Assembly: GCA_019648995.1 (NCBI GenBank)
Contig: BLXT01007159.1
Location: forward strand, 1,011,303 to 1,039,360
Origin: Plakobranchus ocellatus
Lineage: Eukaryota; Mollusca; Gastropoda; Plakobranchidae
Length of the DNA stretch: 28,058 nt
Reading direction: 5' to 3'
The notes under the pieces: model-generated
The model's database searches: none
What the model saw: the letters and a program-made list of their open reading frames with translations, nothing else
What the model was told of the DNA's origin: nothing
Position numbers and translations under genes: made by a program
Shown here: positions 21,301 through 28,058 of the stretch, one piece after another
Position numbering within the stretch: the first letter of the stretch is position 1
Layout of the letters: every line of letters starts with the position of its first letter

Positions 21301-24300
21301 AAAATGTGAAAATTTAGAGGAATAGATTAAATTCTGCGAAATTTTATGTCTTGCATAATCAAAACATGATGGTGGCTGGGAGGAGTACTGAAATCTTCAA
21401 GTTTAATCTTCTCAAAATATTGGATTTCTGCCACATGTGTTTCATCAATGATTAAAGGAGCACAAATGCCTGCCAAAGTTTATCAGATTGATANAAATGG
21501 TATCAAATTAAATCTTAACACTAAGCTTGAGGTCTTTGTAAATCAAAACACCCTTAGAGTAACTTATGTCTCAGAACCGTCAGAATGCTTATGCATCACA
21601 TGCTATATCTAGGAAGTGATCAATTTTAAAAAAAGAATATTATCTTCCATTTTCAGTATAAGAAGTTACCTGTACAAAAAGAAGATTAGAAAAAGTGTCC
21701 ATGTTCTCAATTCTGTAGGGATCCATGACTTGCAAATGTTGGAAAGTTGCAACTGCCATAACAAAGTCTGAAGTGCAAATCAGAAACAATAAAACAAATT
21801 CTTTTGTCAGCTGTTCTGCTAAAATACTTTCAGTAATTCAAATCAATTTTAAAAAGTGTTTAGCACCAGTTTTTACATAGCCAGCTCATTTATTTTACAC
21901 CAATTAAAAAATTAGGTTTAATATAAAAAGATTAGTTTTAATTGATTGTATGAAAGTCTGTATTAGAAAACCAGCACAAAACTTTCAGACACATCTTGTC
22001 CGACAAATTCAATATTCAATGGTAAGTATTTCCTTTGATCAATTGTACACATGAAAATTTGGACACGATAAGAGAAATGTATGAAAACCAATAACTTTAC
22101 CAAAAACATAAAGCGGAGCAGCCAACCCACCTTTCATATCATTATAGGTGACCGCTATCTGGGCAACAATATATGAGCTATCACAAAAACCTCCTCTCAT
22201 AAAGGCCCTGTATATGTTTATAGCCTCTTCTTGCAGTTGCAGTTCAGAGAAGACTTTAGCCAAGAACAGAGACTTGATCCAGTGATTAGGCAGCTGTAGG
22301 GATCTGAGCTACGACAGAAAATTAAGATAAAATGTTGATCAAGAACAATAATATTTAACATCTTTGCTTGAATTGATGACAAAGCACAAACAAATGCAAA
22401 ACAAAAGTTTATATTTTCTCCCGTAATTATTCATGGCATGCACAATAAATGATGAAAAAAAAATAGCTGAAATATTCTTTGTTTCATTTTAGACCTGAAA
22501 TTCAAGGCAAAATAATAAGACTTTAGCCAAGAACAGAGACTTGATCCAGTGATTTGGCAGCTGTAGGGATCTGAGCTACGACAGAAAATTAAGATAAAAT
22601 TTTGATCAAGAACAATAATATTTAACATCCTTGCTTGAATTGATGACAAAGCACAAACAAATGCAAAACAAAAGTTTATATTTTCTCCCGTAATTATTCA
22701 TGGCATGCACAATAAATGATGAAAAAAAAAATAGCTGAAATATTCTTTGTTTCATTTTAGACCTGAAATTCAAGGCAAAATTATCTCTTGAAAGTAAGTT
22801 GAACAAATAAGAATATTATTTCAATCCTTTAATTAATGCCTATGCACATGATTTTAAAAATTGCATTTTCATCAGGAAAATTCATCATCTTTCTTGAATT
22901 AATAATCGGCACTTATATGTGGACAGAGATCATAGACATTGAACATTGATAGTATTGAGGTTAGAATGATAAAGATGAGAGTTAGCAATGAGCAACACAT
23001 AAAAAGACGTGTAAGACAAGGCTGTGTCCTCTTTCCAGATTTATTTTCTTTATGCACGAAAAAAATAATGAAAACCACTCAGAAATAGTATAAATAAGTA
23101 TTATCTGAACAACCTGGGACATGCAGAAGATACTGTGCTTATAACAGAAAACAAGGAAGATGTACATGCTCTTTTAAATTCCATAGTACAAGAATCCGAC
23201 AAAAAAGGGGCAAGTTTAAATGCCAGAAAATTCCAAACAATGGTTATCACAAAGAAAATTAAGCCCAGGTGGAGAATTTCAAATACCCTTATGCCTTGAT
23301 TATATCTGATGAAAGATGTGTGTCAGAAATTAGTGTCGTGGATGACAAAGAAGTGCAAACAGGCGAAGCAAAACAGCATTTCAAAGCATCAAACACATAC
23401 TTACAAATAAAAAATTCACACTTAGTTTCAGAATCCATAAGTGTTACATACAGCCTGTTTTACTTTATGCATTTGAATCTAGGACAATAAACTCAACAAT
23501 GCAGAAACAGATGAAAGAAACAGAAATCTGATTTTTGAGGAGAATGGTGAAAATTTCCTTGACTGAAAAGAAAACAAATGAAGAAATACTAGAAGAGTAA
23601 AAAAGTAACGTGGGTCCTGATTGTTCTTGGCTTATGGCTTTATGAGGTAGTTTATCATTGCTTTCCTCCCTGCCTTTACTTTCGCTGGGTCTTAAGAGAC
23701 CTAGCTACCCATTTAGCGCTAGGTGGACACAGAAAAGGAATGAAAAATTGACTTGACCCAGACTGGGATTCAAACTTCGGACCTCTTTCTTGGTAGCCAA
23801 CTGCCCTACCAGATAAGCCACAGTTTCTCTCAGAAAGATGACTAAACAACAAAATCAGGAAGAGGTAGGCAAATTTTTTTAAAATCACACCATGAGGAGT
23901 GTAAAACTAGAACATCTGATAATCAAGGAACATTCAATGACAAGATTCATGGATGACAAAGAAGAAAAATCTTAGACAGATTTTCCAGATGATGCGAAGA
24001 ATCATGATCGTCAGCACCCTTCGGCATGACACTTAATGATAATTATATGAGAGTTTTTCAAAGCTTTATATACCCTTATATACCTTTGTGACTTATTCAA
24101 GGCACATTCATAAAACAGCAAATAGCAAGTTCCCAATTTAAAGACATCTCATAACTTCATTTTCCATCTTGACTAAGCCACTGTATTTCTGACTCATTCC
24201 AATTGCCCCATTTATTGTCTAAAATTTTGGTTTCCCGCCTCCGTCCCTTGCAATCTTGTTGCCTAAGCCCTGGTGAAAAGAATGTTTTCTTTTGTGATGT

Positions 24301-27300
24301 TTCTTACTTTGTCAGCTCTAAGGGAATATTTTAATTTTTTTTTCTAGCTAGCTTTAAAAATTATCTCGTTTGTTAAATTTTCCAAATGTTGTGAGTCTTT
24401 TCAAAAATTAATCTCATCATATCTTATTGTAAAGAATGCCAAAATGCAATCACTTACAATTTCTTTATCAGTGACCAGCTTTGCCAGCTCTGTCCATGCT
24501 GCCCAGTTTAATGGTGCCTTATTCACAGCCTCAACCAAAATCTGTATTGCCATTTGCTTCAGATCAAGTTTTGCCAAAACAACCCCATATCTGCCAAGCA
24601 GGTACATTATTAGAGGGTATTCAAGTCATGCTCATCTATAAAGTAAACTTTTGAACAAAAATCTTACAAAGTCACAGTGTTGAAATTTATGAAAGTCTCT
24701 ATCCATAATCATATATTTTGATGTTGCTGACCACTGTCTTCAGGAGAAGGCTGTAACAATTAAAAAACAACACAGGCCTGAAGTAAAGGTTCATTACATA
24801 TTCTTACTGCACAGCTAAAATGTTTTGGAATGCAGGAGGGTGCTTCCCAACATTTCCTTTACTATTATTTGATGATGCAAAATATCCTTAAAGTTATCTT
24901 TGAAAATACAATGATAATCACAGAAATATGTTTGTTTTGGGCTTCCTCCCTCAGCTCAGTACAATATATTCCAATACCATCATTACCGTGTTTTATCCAT
25001 GACATGAGGTAATGTGCATGGCATATATGGGTCTTTATTTTTTGCAGCCCTACCTGTCTCAGTTGCCCTCATTATATCAAATGTATATGACGGTTTGCCA
25101 AACATGATTTGTCATCATTTTATGTGCAAAAGATTTTCTACTAGTCTTTGAGAAAAATTTGAACTTATCAATGCATAAACCAGGTGTTTGAGAGTGTAGT
25201 AGTATAAAAAGTAATGCTTTACTTAAAAAAAAAAAATCAGTTTTGGATGCAGCCTTGCTGTGTAAATGAAGCAAATAGCTCTTGAAGATAAAATCACTAA
25301 AAAGGTGGTCATCCATCAAAATGACAAGCTCATTCACAAGTAAATAAATAGACACAGACCAATTTTTTTCTACAAGCTTCTACAACTGATATCTTAATTG
25401 GGAAGAATTATGCCTCACTATTAATCTCAATTGGCCTTGTCCATTTTGTAACTGGAGATGCTTTTTTTTTGTTATTCAAAGGGCCTTGAAAAACTGAAAC
25501 AATTCTGAGGTCCACCTTTAAGCAATTGCTCTTATAGTTATTGATTCCCACTGTCTGTTTAACCTCGAGTATTCTTCCCTTTATGAAACCCTCAAGATTT
25601 TCTTCTCTGGGGAATAAAGTTATCACGCCCCTTTTTCCCAATACTTGATTCTCCTATGGTGAACTTATTTACACACTTGACAAGAAAAATGACAAAAATT
25701 CTCTTAAATAATATGATTATTATACTTACACATAAAGTCCATATCCATCTAATCCAGCCTTGTTGTTGCTACATTTTGCAGCCAAATCTGTCTGAAGTGT
25801 TTTTAAGATTTCATTTTTCAATGGTTCTGAACGGTCTGGCAAAAAGAAATGTAAGAAAAAAATGCACAGTTGTCATTTTCACAAAATTACCATCAAAGTT
25901 TTTTAACCTAAATTTTACAAGCTATATTTAGAAAAATATATTGGTCCCATTATCGAAAACCAACAGAGGGAGAAGGATATAGATGGTCTTTGATTAACAA
26001 AGTAAAGGCTAATGTTAAAGAGTTTGAATTTAAAGGACTTAATTTGCATCATCAGATGACCAAAAAATTAAAATGTCCTTAAGTGAAGATTAAATTAACA
26101 ATTTTAAAGGCGTTAATATAAAAAAAAAAATGTATTGTCATAATTGGCTTTTTCTAAACTTATGCATCCCTGTAATTAAAACAAAATTCATGGCTTTCAT
26201 TGTGACGTTAAATTTTTTTGGAGTATTTTAAAAAGTATTAATTTTTTAAAAATGTAATTTTCATTCTAAATATCTAACTTGCTTGTAACTTTTGTATGGA
26301 ATGAACATAAAGAAGAAAATCGCAATCAATAAAAAGGGTTTTTAAATTCTGAAAAAATATTTTGATATTTAAATAATTACAAAAAAAATGAGATACTTTG
26401 CCCCAGGAACAGATGTAATTAGGGCATATTATTATTTATAAAATCTTCATTAATCTTGATTTTTTTAGGGAGGGGGAGACAAAACTCTCTGCATTTGCCT
26501 CAGAATGTTTGATTTTATAATGAAATCAATAGGCATTAACACATATAACTAAGAATGTGGTAATGAACCTTAAAACTGGTAACAAAATAGTCCTTAACAG
26601 TCATTACATATACATCCTTTGCATTTTCCTGCATTCATTCTTTAATGCTACCAAAGAGCAAATATTTATAATTCAATCTTCTTGTGTAATCAAAGGAATA
26701 ATAACAACCACCTGAAAAAAAAATATTTCATAACTTTCTGGCATGTGATAGCTTAGGGAATAAAAAAAAAGGAAAAATATTTCCAGAATTATTTTTAACA
26801 TTACACTCTAATTAAGAATCTTGTGCAGATGTTGAGTTTCATTGGCGATGAAAGTACATACCATTTGAATCAGGCAAATTGTCAGCTTTCTTCTTTTGAT
26901 CTGCCATGTACAGAGAATACATACGTAGAAAGTAAGGCTTGGGACTATTGCAATGTCTCAAGGTATGATGAGCCCTATCAAATTCTTTTAAATCAAAATA
27001 ACTTTTAGCCAGCATGTATGCATCATATTCTTCCCAAAACTCCTGAAATTCAAATAACAAGAAATATGATCATTAAATATAATAGGGGGTAATATTTTTT
27101 ATGCTTTTACATGGTCATAAAATAAAAGAAAAGATATAAACATTTAAACATAAAAGTATTACTAATATTCAAAATAATATAACACAACATGATGGACAAT
27201 CATGCTGCCATCACCCCATTACTACCAGTCTCAGGTTCCTGATAGACTTAAGACTAAGAGTTACAGGGATGATTATGGCAGAGTAATTGATTATGGAGTC

Positions 27301-27826
27301 TATACTTGATGAAAAATTTGAAGTCTTTATTATCTGCGTGGTGAGAGGTTACGCCATATTATCAAGTCAGCCTACCAAACCTTACATTAGCTAGCTCTCT
27401 GTCAAGGGAGGTAAATATACCACTAGTGATTAAAGTGATAATACATGACTGTCTTGACATCAGTCTACATCAGCACATATTGAAAAACTAATACAAATTC
27501 TTATTATTTCCTAATTAATGTCCCGTTATTAATCAACTTAAAAATGACGATCACTCATGAAATACACCATACTATCTTAGCTAAAAATAGCAGTAATGGG
27601 CTCGTACTCCATAAGAGTCATCAGACAAGCTCCAACAGCTCACAGCCTAAAGAGAAGAAAATTTTCCGTCTAAGCTCATTTTTTCAAAATTTCTGACTTG
27701 TTCAAGTTATTGAACCTGCTCTTGAAACATATCAATCTGCGTAAATAGTCTACCTCATCATCCTCAGTTTGTTGTAATTCTTTTTTGTCAATGGTTGCAA
27801 CAACCGCCTGTGATAATTCTGCAGCC
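12114..27826 (-). CDS. CDC23: Anaphase-promoting complex subunit 8 (CDC23), 13 exons, N-terminus missing
   Basis: Thirteen exons on the minus strand join without any phase break into about 549 residues ending at TGA (12116-12114). The metazoan protein is near 600 residues, so roughly 50 N-terminal residues lie to the right of the window. APC8/CDC23 is a TPR scaffold subunit of the anaphase-promoting complex, the nuclear/cytosolic E3 ubiquitin ligase that marks cyclin B and securin for destruction. Recognised family blocks in order include [124 protein letters not shown] and GECYQKM. The C-terminal tail ends [11 protein letters not shown], close to the family's SPLNL...TP end. The TPR repeats (W-x2-LG-Y pattern) form a superhelix that homodimerises and contacts neighbouring APC subunits. 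No damaging change is seen. It faces the MRH gene tail-to-tail. Confidence 0.95.
13441..13615. repeat. 89-bp tandem duplication
   Basis: GCCTTAGGCCTGATTAT at 13441 recurs at 13530, and the following roughly 85 bases are repeated with very few changes (TATATG/TATGTG, GGGCATG/GGACATG). Near-identity points to a recent duplication within a CDC23 intron. Confidence 0.95.
13620..13900 (+). pseudogene. Possible SGNH/GDSL-hydrolase-like remnant
   Basis: An open stretch of 27 codons (13620-13700) reads [16 protein letters not shown] and then DPDWERRQF before TAG. The hydrophobic strand followed by V-G-A-N-D resembles the G-x-N-D oxyanion block of SGNH hydrolases, which also occur in some retroelements. 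A later stretch (about 13747-13790) reads [16 protein letters not shown]. No Ser-nucleophile block or clear final D-x-x-H was found, so this is suggestive only. Confidence 0.3.
14746..14862 (-). CDS. CDC23: CDC23 exon l
   Basis: The acceptor is TATTACAACAG and the donor is GCTGAG|GTAAGA. It reads [20 protein letters not shown], then [19 protein letters not shown]. This is the last TPR (Y-L-A-x-Y ... W-D-E-A). It is phase 0 at both ends. Confidence 0.94.
15832..15910 (-). CDS. CDC23: CDC23 exon k
   Basis: The acceptor is TTATTATTACAG and the donor is GTTAAT|GTAAGG. It reads [20 protein letters not shown] and then QTDGVN. This is less conserved and corresponds to the helix pair and loop before the last TPR. 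An earlier GT (GATG|GTGTTA) is excluded by phase. Confidence 0.9.
16880..17017 (-). CDS. CDC23: CDC23 exon j
   Basis: The acceptor is ATATTTTTTTAAG and the donor is GCCAA|GTATGT. It reads [36 protein letters not shown] and [10 protein letters not shown], covering one TPR and the first helix of the next. Confidence 0.95.
17807..17915 (-). CDS. CDC23: CDC23 exon i
   Basis: The acceptor is TTGTTATTTCAG and the donor is CTCTTAG|GTATTT. It reads [20 protein letters not shown], then [16 protein letters not shown]. This is a canonical TPR with W-Y-G-L-G-Q. Confidence 0.95.
17916..19548 (-). other. CDC23 intron carrying a SINE
   Basis: This intron holds a tRNA-derived SINE on the minus strand (about 18550-18853). 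The rest is AT-rich with no recognised content. Confidence 0.65.
18550..18853 (-). mobile_element. tRNA-derived SINE (1)
   Basis: Read on the minus strand from 18853, it starts GGGGGCGTTGTGGCTCAGTG. It has a Pol III A box (TGGCTCAGTGG, 18842-18832) and about 45 bases later a B box (GGGTTTAAGCC, 18787-18777), close to GGTTCGANNCC. This is the layout of a tRNA gene, but the segment lacks cloverleaf closure and continues into an unrelated body, as in SINEs. The 3' end is uncertain. It sits in sense orientation to CDC23. Confidence 0.75.
19549..19713 (-). CDS. CDC23: CDC23 exon h
   Basis: The acceptor is TGTTTTTTCAG and the donor is GCTTTGG|GTAAGT. It encodes two TPR units: [20 protein letters not shown] and [20 protein letters not shown], ending QAYRRAL. 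This is among the best conserved parts of the protein. Confidence 0.96.
20026..20107 (-). CDS. CDC23: CDC23 exon g
   Basis: The acceptor is TTTTCATGTTTAG and the donor is GTTATAG|GTGAGA. It reads [20 protein letters not shown] and then VETCCVIG across the junction, as in the family's E-L-x-x-L-A-H ... V-E-T-C-C-V-I-G segment. Confidence 0.94.
20108..21669 (-). other. CDC23 intron of 1.56 kb
   Basis: I see no gene or mobile element that I can name. Parts (20500-21480) are less AT-rich and contain CTAGA-type words like those in the last intron. One undetermined base is at 21494. Confidence 0.55.
21494..21494. other. Ambiguous base (N)
   Basis: There is a single N in an intron of CDC23. It has no effect on coding sequence. 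Confidence 0.99.
21670..21767 (-). CDS. CDC23: CDC23 exon f
   Basis: The acceptor is TGCACTTCAG and the donor is GTACAG|GTAACT. It reads [20 protein letters not shown] and then [26 protein letters not shown] is a hallmark block of CDC23. It ends in phase 0. Confidence 0.95.
22131..22308 (-). CDS. CDC23: CDC23 exon e
   Basis: The acceptor is TTCTGTCGTAG. A nearby CAG three bases further on is excluded because a TAA would follow in frame. It reads [36 protein letters not shown] and [16 protein letters not shown]. The donor is AAAG|GTGGGT. Its first 59 bases and the preceding intron are tandemly duplicated (see the repeat at 22250-22784). Confidence 0.93.
22250..22784. repeat. 267-bp tandem duplication across a CDC23 exon boundary
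   Basis: The unit at 22250-22516 is repeated at 22517-22784 with very few substitutions and one extra A in an A-run. It contains the first 59 bases of exon e plus its acceptor and about 208 bases of upstream intron. The left copy is the functional one because it continues into the rest of the exon. Confidence 0.95.
22495..22575 (-). pseudogene. Duplicate pseudo-exon of CDC23 exon e
   Basis: The second copy of the duplication keeps the acceptor GTCGTAG and the coding words [18 protein letters not shown]. It then runs into intron sequence (VLLFCLEFQ) up to a possible donor CAG|GTCTAA. The 81-nt interval is 27 codons with no stop and starts in the right phase. Whether it is ever spliced in is unknown. 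Confidence 0.55.
22930..23990 (+). mobile_element. Decayed RTE-type LINE fragment (reverse transcriptase 3' part)
   Basis: The plus strand shows consecutive blocks of an RTE-clade reverse transcriptase in shifting frames. [16 protein letters not shown] is at about 23005; [20 protein letters not shown] is at about 23102, where the catalytic YADD box has become [24 protein letters not shown] is at about 23538. After an inserted [19 protein letters not shown] follows at about 23887. Stops and frame changes make it inactive. The endonuclease part is absent. It lies antisense to CDC23. Confidence 0.8.
23625..23823 (-). mobile_element. tRNA-derived SINE (2), nested in the LINE
   Basis: On the minus strand from 23822 it reads CTGTGGCTTATCTGGTAGGG (A-box region 23820-23809), then AGTTTGAATCC (B box, 23776-23766), then a body with GCGCTAAATGGGTAGCTAGG. 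It interrupts the LINE between the NEEILEE block and the HTMR block, so it inserted later. Exact ends and target duplication are unclear. Confidence 0.72.
24458..24590 (-). CDS. CDC23: CDC23 exon d
   Basis: The acceptor is CTGCTTGGCAG and the donor is GAAATT|GTAAGT. It reads [20 protein letters not shown], then [19 protein letters not shown]. This is a TPR with the typical W-x2-W-x2-L spacing. It ends in phase 0. Confidence 0.95.
24591..25729 (-). other. CDC23 intron with an open reading frame
   Basis: Besides AT-rich sequence it contains a minus-strand open frame at 25408-25656, listed separately. No mobile element was recognised. Confidence 0.6.
25408..25656 (-). other. Unassigned intronic open reading frame, same strand as CDC23
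   Basis: After a TAG at about 25656 the frame is open for more than 80 codons: [34 protein letters not shown], then [20 protein letters not shown] and a stop near 25408. Its composition is more protein-like than the surrounding intron. The [11 protein letters not shown] ... V-x-V-F-x-G-P pattern is loosely like NTR/TIMP-type domains, but the expected cysteines are lacking. It could be a retrocopy fragment or chance. Confidence 0.3.
25730..25835 (-). CDS. CDC23: CDC23 exon c
   Basis: The acceptor is CTTTTTGCCAG and the donor is TTTATGT|GTAAGT. It reads [20 protein letters not shown] and then [10 protein letters not shown], matching the linker and the G-x-G-L-Y start of the next TPR. It ends with two bases (GT) of a Val codon. 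Confidence 0.92.
25836..26861 (-). other. CDC23 intron of 1.0 kb
   Basis: This is a very AT-rich intron with A and T runs. I see nothing recognisable in it. Confidence 0.6.
26862..27042 (-). CDS. CDC23: CDC23 exon b
   Basis: The acceptor is GAATTTCAG and the donor is AAATG|GTATGT. It contains [20 protein letters not shown], followed by [20 protein letters not shown] and [14 protein letters not shown]. This is the first clear TPR-like helix pair of the family. It starts in phase 0 and ends with one base of an Asp codon. Confidence 0.93.
27043..27753 (-). other. CDC23 intron of 0.7 kb
   Basis: The middle (27190-27620) is less AT-rich than its surroundings and could be an old repeat. I cannot name it. 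Confidence 0.5.
27754..27826 (-). CDS. CDC23: CDC23 exon a (first in window)
   Basis: The acceptor is TTTGCTTTTCAG and the donor is GATGAG|GTAGAC. It reads [20 protein letters not shown] and ends TEDDE. It starts with one base completing a codon; if the upstream exon ends in TG this gives Trp, matching the W-S-A-E-L of animal CDC23. The preceding exon is not in the window. Confidence 0.85.
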
Positions 27827-28058
27827 CTGAAAAGCAAACACAAAATGAAAAAAGTACAAAAGCAGCTTGACTTATCCACAATAGTTCAAAGTTTTAACGA
27901 TAACAGCAAAACCACCCCATAAGAGAATCATTTTAAGGCTTTGAAGGAATATGGCATGAAAAAAAAGCATCAGTAATTGATACTATGTACAGGGTCCCCA
28001 CCAAATCCTTGAAACTTTTTTCAAGACCCCCAACTTTTTTTCAAGACCCCTATTCACA
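27827..28058 (-). other. CDC23 intron, running off the window
   Basis: No further exon is seen before the window edge. The last roughly 65 bases contain a CTTTTTTCAAGACCCC motif twice (28014-28050), possibly the edge of a dispersed repeat. Confidence 0.55.

Larger units (their letters stand above)
22309..24457 (-). other. CDC23 intron with nested retroelements
   Basis: This 2.1-kb intron holds the duplicated exon fragment, a decayed RTE-type LINE on the plus strand and a SINE on the minus strand inserted inside it. The segment 24020-24400 shows nothing further. Confidence 0.7.

Noticed and set aside
22431-22806. Two similar minus-strand open frames as a gene pair
   Set aside because: They are the two copies of the 267-bp tandem duplication of CDC23 exon start and intron, not separate genes.
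24444-24641. Plus-strand 65-codon frame over CDC23 exon d
   Set aside because: It lies opposite a clearly conserved CDC23 exon and has no homology of its own.

Overview
This is eukaryotic, AT-rich genomic DNA. It has GT-AG introns, poly(A) signals, microsatellites, tRNA-derived SINEs, an RTE-type LINE and piggyBac remnants. The retroelement types and long AT-rich introns suggest an invertebrate, most likely a lophotrochozoan such as a mollusc. That placement is inference. I assembled the splice structures by hand from reading frame, splice sites and remembered family sequences; no alignment or transcript was available.

Left part (about 508-4918, + strand): the 3' half of a gene for a mannose-6-phosphate-receptor-homology (MRH) lectin. 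Four coding exons join in phase (508-626, 3003-3084, 3693-3964, 4718-4775). Together they give one MRH domain that keeps the Gln, Arg, Glu and Tyr positions of the sugar site, then a Ser/Thr/Lys mucin-like stalk, then a short hydrophobic C-terminus that could be a GPI signal or a minimal membrane anchor. The 5' exons lie left of the window. The first intron holds an approximately 810-bp element with 17-bp terminal inverted repeats.

Middle (4919-12113): a gene-poor interval between two convergent genes. It holds a decayed piggyBac transposase (about 9480-10000) and, directly beside it, a second piggyBac-like segment with TTAA-ended inverted termini, a GC-rich hairpin and a frameshifted acidic/serine-rich reading frame. 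One copy of a dispersed repeat is also here; its partner is at 1075-1290.

Right part (12114-27826, - strand): 13 coding exons of CDC23/APC8, a TPR scaffold subunit of the anaphase-promoting complex (ubiquitin ligase of mitosis). They encode about 549 residues up to the natural stop. The first exon or exons, with start codon and promoter, lie right of the window. All exon phases join without a break. The introns hold two tRNA-derived SINEs (one inserted in a dead RTE LINE), an 89-bp tandem duplication, a possible SGNH-hydrolase remnant, an intronic open reading frame, and a 267-bp tandem duplication. That last duplication copied the start of one CDC23 exon and so created an in-frame 81-nt pseudo-exon candidate.

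The two genes are unrelated in function (lysosomal or extracellular lectin versus cell-cycle machinery) and only share a locus tail-to-tail. I found no prokaryotic genes, rRNA, CRISPR array or complete tRNA gene.
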